Below are positions 62,856 through 64,000 of a stretch of DNA of 64,000 nucleotides, one piece after another. The DNA is from Mucilaginibacter lappiensis. GTDB lineage: Bacteria > Bacteroidota > Bacteroidia > Sphingobacteriales > Sphingobacteriaceae. Every line of letters begins with the position of its first letter. Position 1 is the first letter of the stretch. Below the pieces are notes generated by a model. The model had not been told where the DNA came from and made no database searches. It was given only the letters and a program-made list of their open reading frames with translations. The translations under genes and the position numbers were made by a program. The stretch lies in contig NZ_FTMG01000001.1 of NCBI RefSeq assembly GCF_900155965.1, positions 62,001 to 126,000 of the forward strand, in the 5' to 3' direction.

Positions 62856-64000
62856 TTATTTCCAGCCACCGCCAACGGAGCGGTATAGGTCTGATACAGC
62901 GTTTAAACGTGCATTCTTTACGGTTGCCAGATCAAGCTCACTTTGCAATACATTGCTTTGAGCAGTGATCACTTCCAGGTAAGTAGCCTGTCCGTTTCTG
63001 AATAATAAGTTGGCATTGCTGGTAGCTTTTTGTAAAGTACTAACACGGTCAGCAATAATGCCTTGCTGTGTTTTCAGCTTTTCAATCTTCACTAAAGCGT
63101 CAGATACTTCACCAACAGCATTTAAAACAGACTGCCTGAACTGTAAAACAGTTTTTTCGCGATCAACCAGTGCAACCTTGTACTGGGTTTTCAATTGTCT
63201 ATGCTGAAACAATGGTTGAGCTACAGCACCGGCTACAGTACCGAACAAAGAAGCTGGGATAGTAAACCAGTTGCTTGCTCTGAAGGTATTTAAACCACCT
63301 GTTCCGGTAATAGTTAACGATGGATACATGTTAGCCTGTGCTATGCCTACGTTTGCATTAGCAATAGTTAAGGCTAACTCCGCGCTTTTCACATCCGGTC
63401 TGTGGCTTACTACTACAGATGGTACGCCTGCTGATAGATTTTCAGGTATAGCTACCTCTTCTAAACGAACGGTACGTTCAATCCTGTCAGGAAGTGAGCC
63501 AGTTAGTATTTTTATGGCATTCTCCTGAATAGCGATATTCTGTTCAAACCCCGGAACCAACTGAGCTGCAGCTAAGCGCTGAGCATCAGCCTGTTGCACA
63601 GCTAATAATGTAGTTTGACCTGCATCAAATTGTAAACGGATAATACGCAAAGTACTGTCATTAAGCCTTACATTCTTTTGTGCTATAGCTAGCTGATCAT
63701 CCAGCATCAATAAATTATAATAACCTTGTGATACACTGGCTACTATGTTAGTTTGGAGCAATTTTTTAGCTTCGGCTGTTTGAAGGTACGATGCCAGCGC
63801 CGATCTGCTTTGATTGCGGATCTTGCCCCAGATATCGGCTTCCCAGGTCAGTGCAAGGTTAGCATTGTAATCCTCGATGTGTTTGCTGCCAATATTGTAT
63901 TGGGTTAAACTTAAACCGGTAACACTGTTATTTGAAGGACGGTTGGTATTAGCCGTTACGTTCAGGTTAAGCTCAGGAACATAGTTCCATTTTACCTGTT
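62856..64000 (-). CDS. RND-type efflux outer-membrane protein (TolC/NodT-like), C-terminal part, runs off right edge
   Basis: The frame is open from the stop at 62856 to the window end (about 381 codons). It reads WEADIWGKIRNQSRSALASYL, then SVSQGYYNLLMLDDQLAIAQKNVRLND, RPDVKSAELALTIANANVGIAQANMYPSLTITG and QYKVALVDREKTVLQFRQSV, all typical of the OprM/NodT outer-membrane factor of RND efflux pumps. The N-terminal signal and first barrel part lie outside. The pump partners would be expected upstream, to the right of the window. Confidence 0.92.
   Translation of the reverse strand, partial: QVKWNYVPELNLNVTANTNRPSNNSVTGLSLTQYNIGSKHIEDYNANLALTWEADIWGKIRNQSRSALASYLQTAEAKKLLQTNIVASVSQGYYNLLMLDDQLAIAQKNVRLNDSTLRIIRLQFDAGQTTLLAVQQADAQRLAAAQLVPGFEQNIAIQENAIKILTGSLPDRIERTVRLEEVAIPENLSAGVPSVVVSHRPDVKSAELALTIANANVGIAQANMYPSLTITGTGGLNTFRASNWFTIPASLFGTVAGAVAQPLFQHRQLKTQYKVALVDREKTVLQFRQSVLNAVGEVSDALVKIEKLKTQQGIIADRVSTLQKATSNANLLFRNGQATYLEVITAQSNVLQSELDLATVKNARLNAVSDLYRSVGGGWK

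Overview
The window looks like a chromosomal segment of a Bacteroidota bacterium of the family Sphingobacteriaceae; a Mucilaginibacter- or Pedobacter-like soil or plant-associated organism is my best guess. The grounds are many SusC/SusD- and TonB-type outer-membrane receptors with a carboxypeptidase-regulatory-like N-terminus, lipoproteins with a Cys-Lys or Cys-Gly lipobox, few Shine-Dalgarno sites, one promoter that fits the Bacteroidota pattern (TTG, 19 bases, TAnnTTTG), and a family content rich in plant-polysaccharide enzymes. Species identity cannot be proven from the sequence alone. No rRNA, tRNA, CRISPR array or intact insertion sequence was seen.

Layout. (1) 1-10.4 kb: a siderophore-type TonB receptor on the minus strand behind two Fur-like palindromes, then a divergent TonB receptor, beta-helix lipoprotein and beta-propeller/phosphoesterase lipoprotein that look like a nutrient (probably phosphorus) acquisition unit, then a small outer-membrane barrel. 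(2) 10.8-11.7 kb: gene remnants (TonB receptor C-terminus, fatty-acid desaturase C-terminus). (3) 11.8-19.5 kb: an extracytoplasmic redox block. A Rieske lipoprotein, a thioredoxin-fold protein, ApbE flavin transferase, DUF4266 lipoprotein and DUF3570 barrel form one operon. A cytochrome b561-like protein, an OmpR-type two-component system and another outer-membrane barrel follow. (4) 19.5-22.4 kb: more decayed receptor and reductase fragments. (5) 22.6-24.8 kb: small metabolic genes, a methionine aminopeptidase and an AraC regulator.

(6) 24.9-47.1 kb is the most coherent locus. One minus-strand unit holds an AraC regulator, a DUF885 metallopeptidase, an amino-acid permease, a DUF3863-like protein and a six-hairpin glycosidase-like protein. 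A second holds a DapA-like deaminase/dehydratase, 4-hydroxyproline epimerase and an FAD D-amino-acid oxidase, which are the upper steps of hydroxyproline catabolism. A third is a SusC/SusD pair. Divergent from it are two tandem Zn-Cys beta-L-arabinofuranosidase-type enzymes (GH146-like and GH127). Because plant extensins carry beta-L-arabinofuranose on hydroxyproline, I infer a locus for eating hydroxyproline-rich glycoproteins, from sugar removal to imino-acid breakdown.

(7) 47.2-56.8 kb: an MFS exporter, M1 aminopeptidase, LysR regulator with a divergent alpha/beta hydrolase, a prolyl-aminopeptidase-like lipoprotein, small proteins and a cupredoxin. (8) 56.9-62.8 kb: three further polysaccharide enzymes, GH9, GH20 with a very basic tail, and an alginate-lyase-family lipoprotein. 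(9) 62.9 kb to the right edge: the C-terminal part of an RND-type outer-membrane efflux protein that runs off the window. Rho-independent terminator hairpins mark most convergent gene ends.
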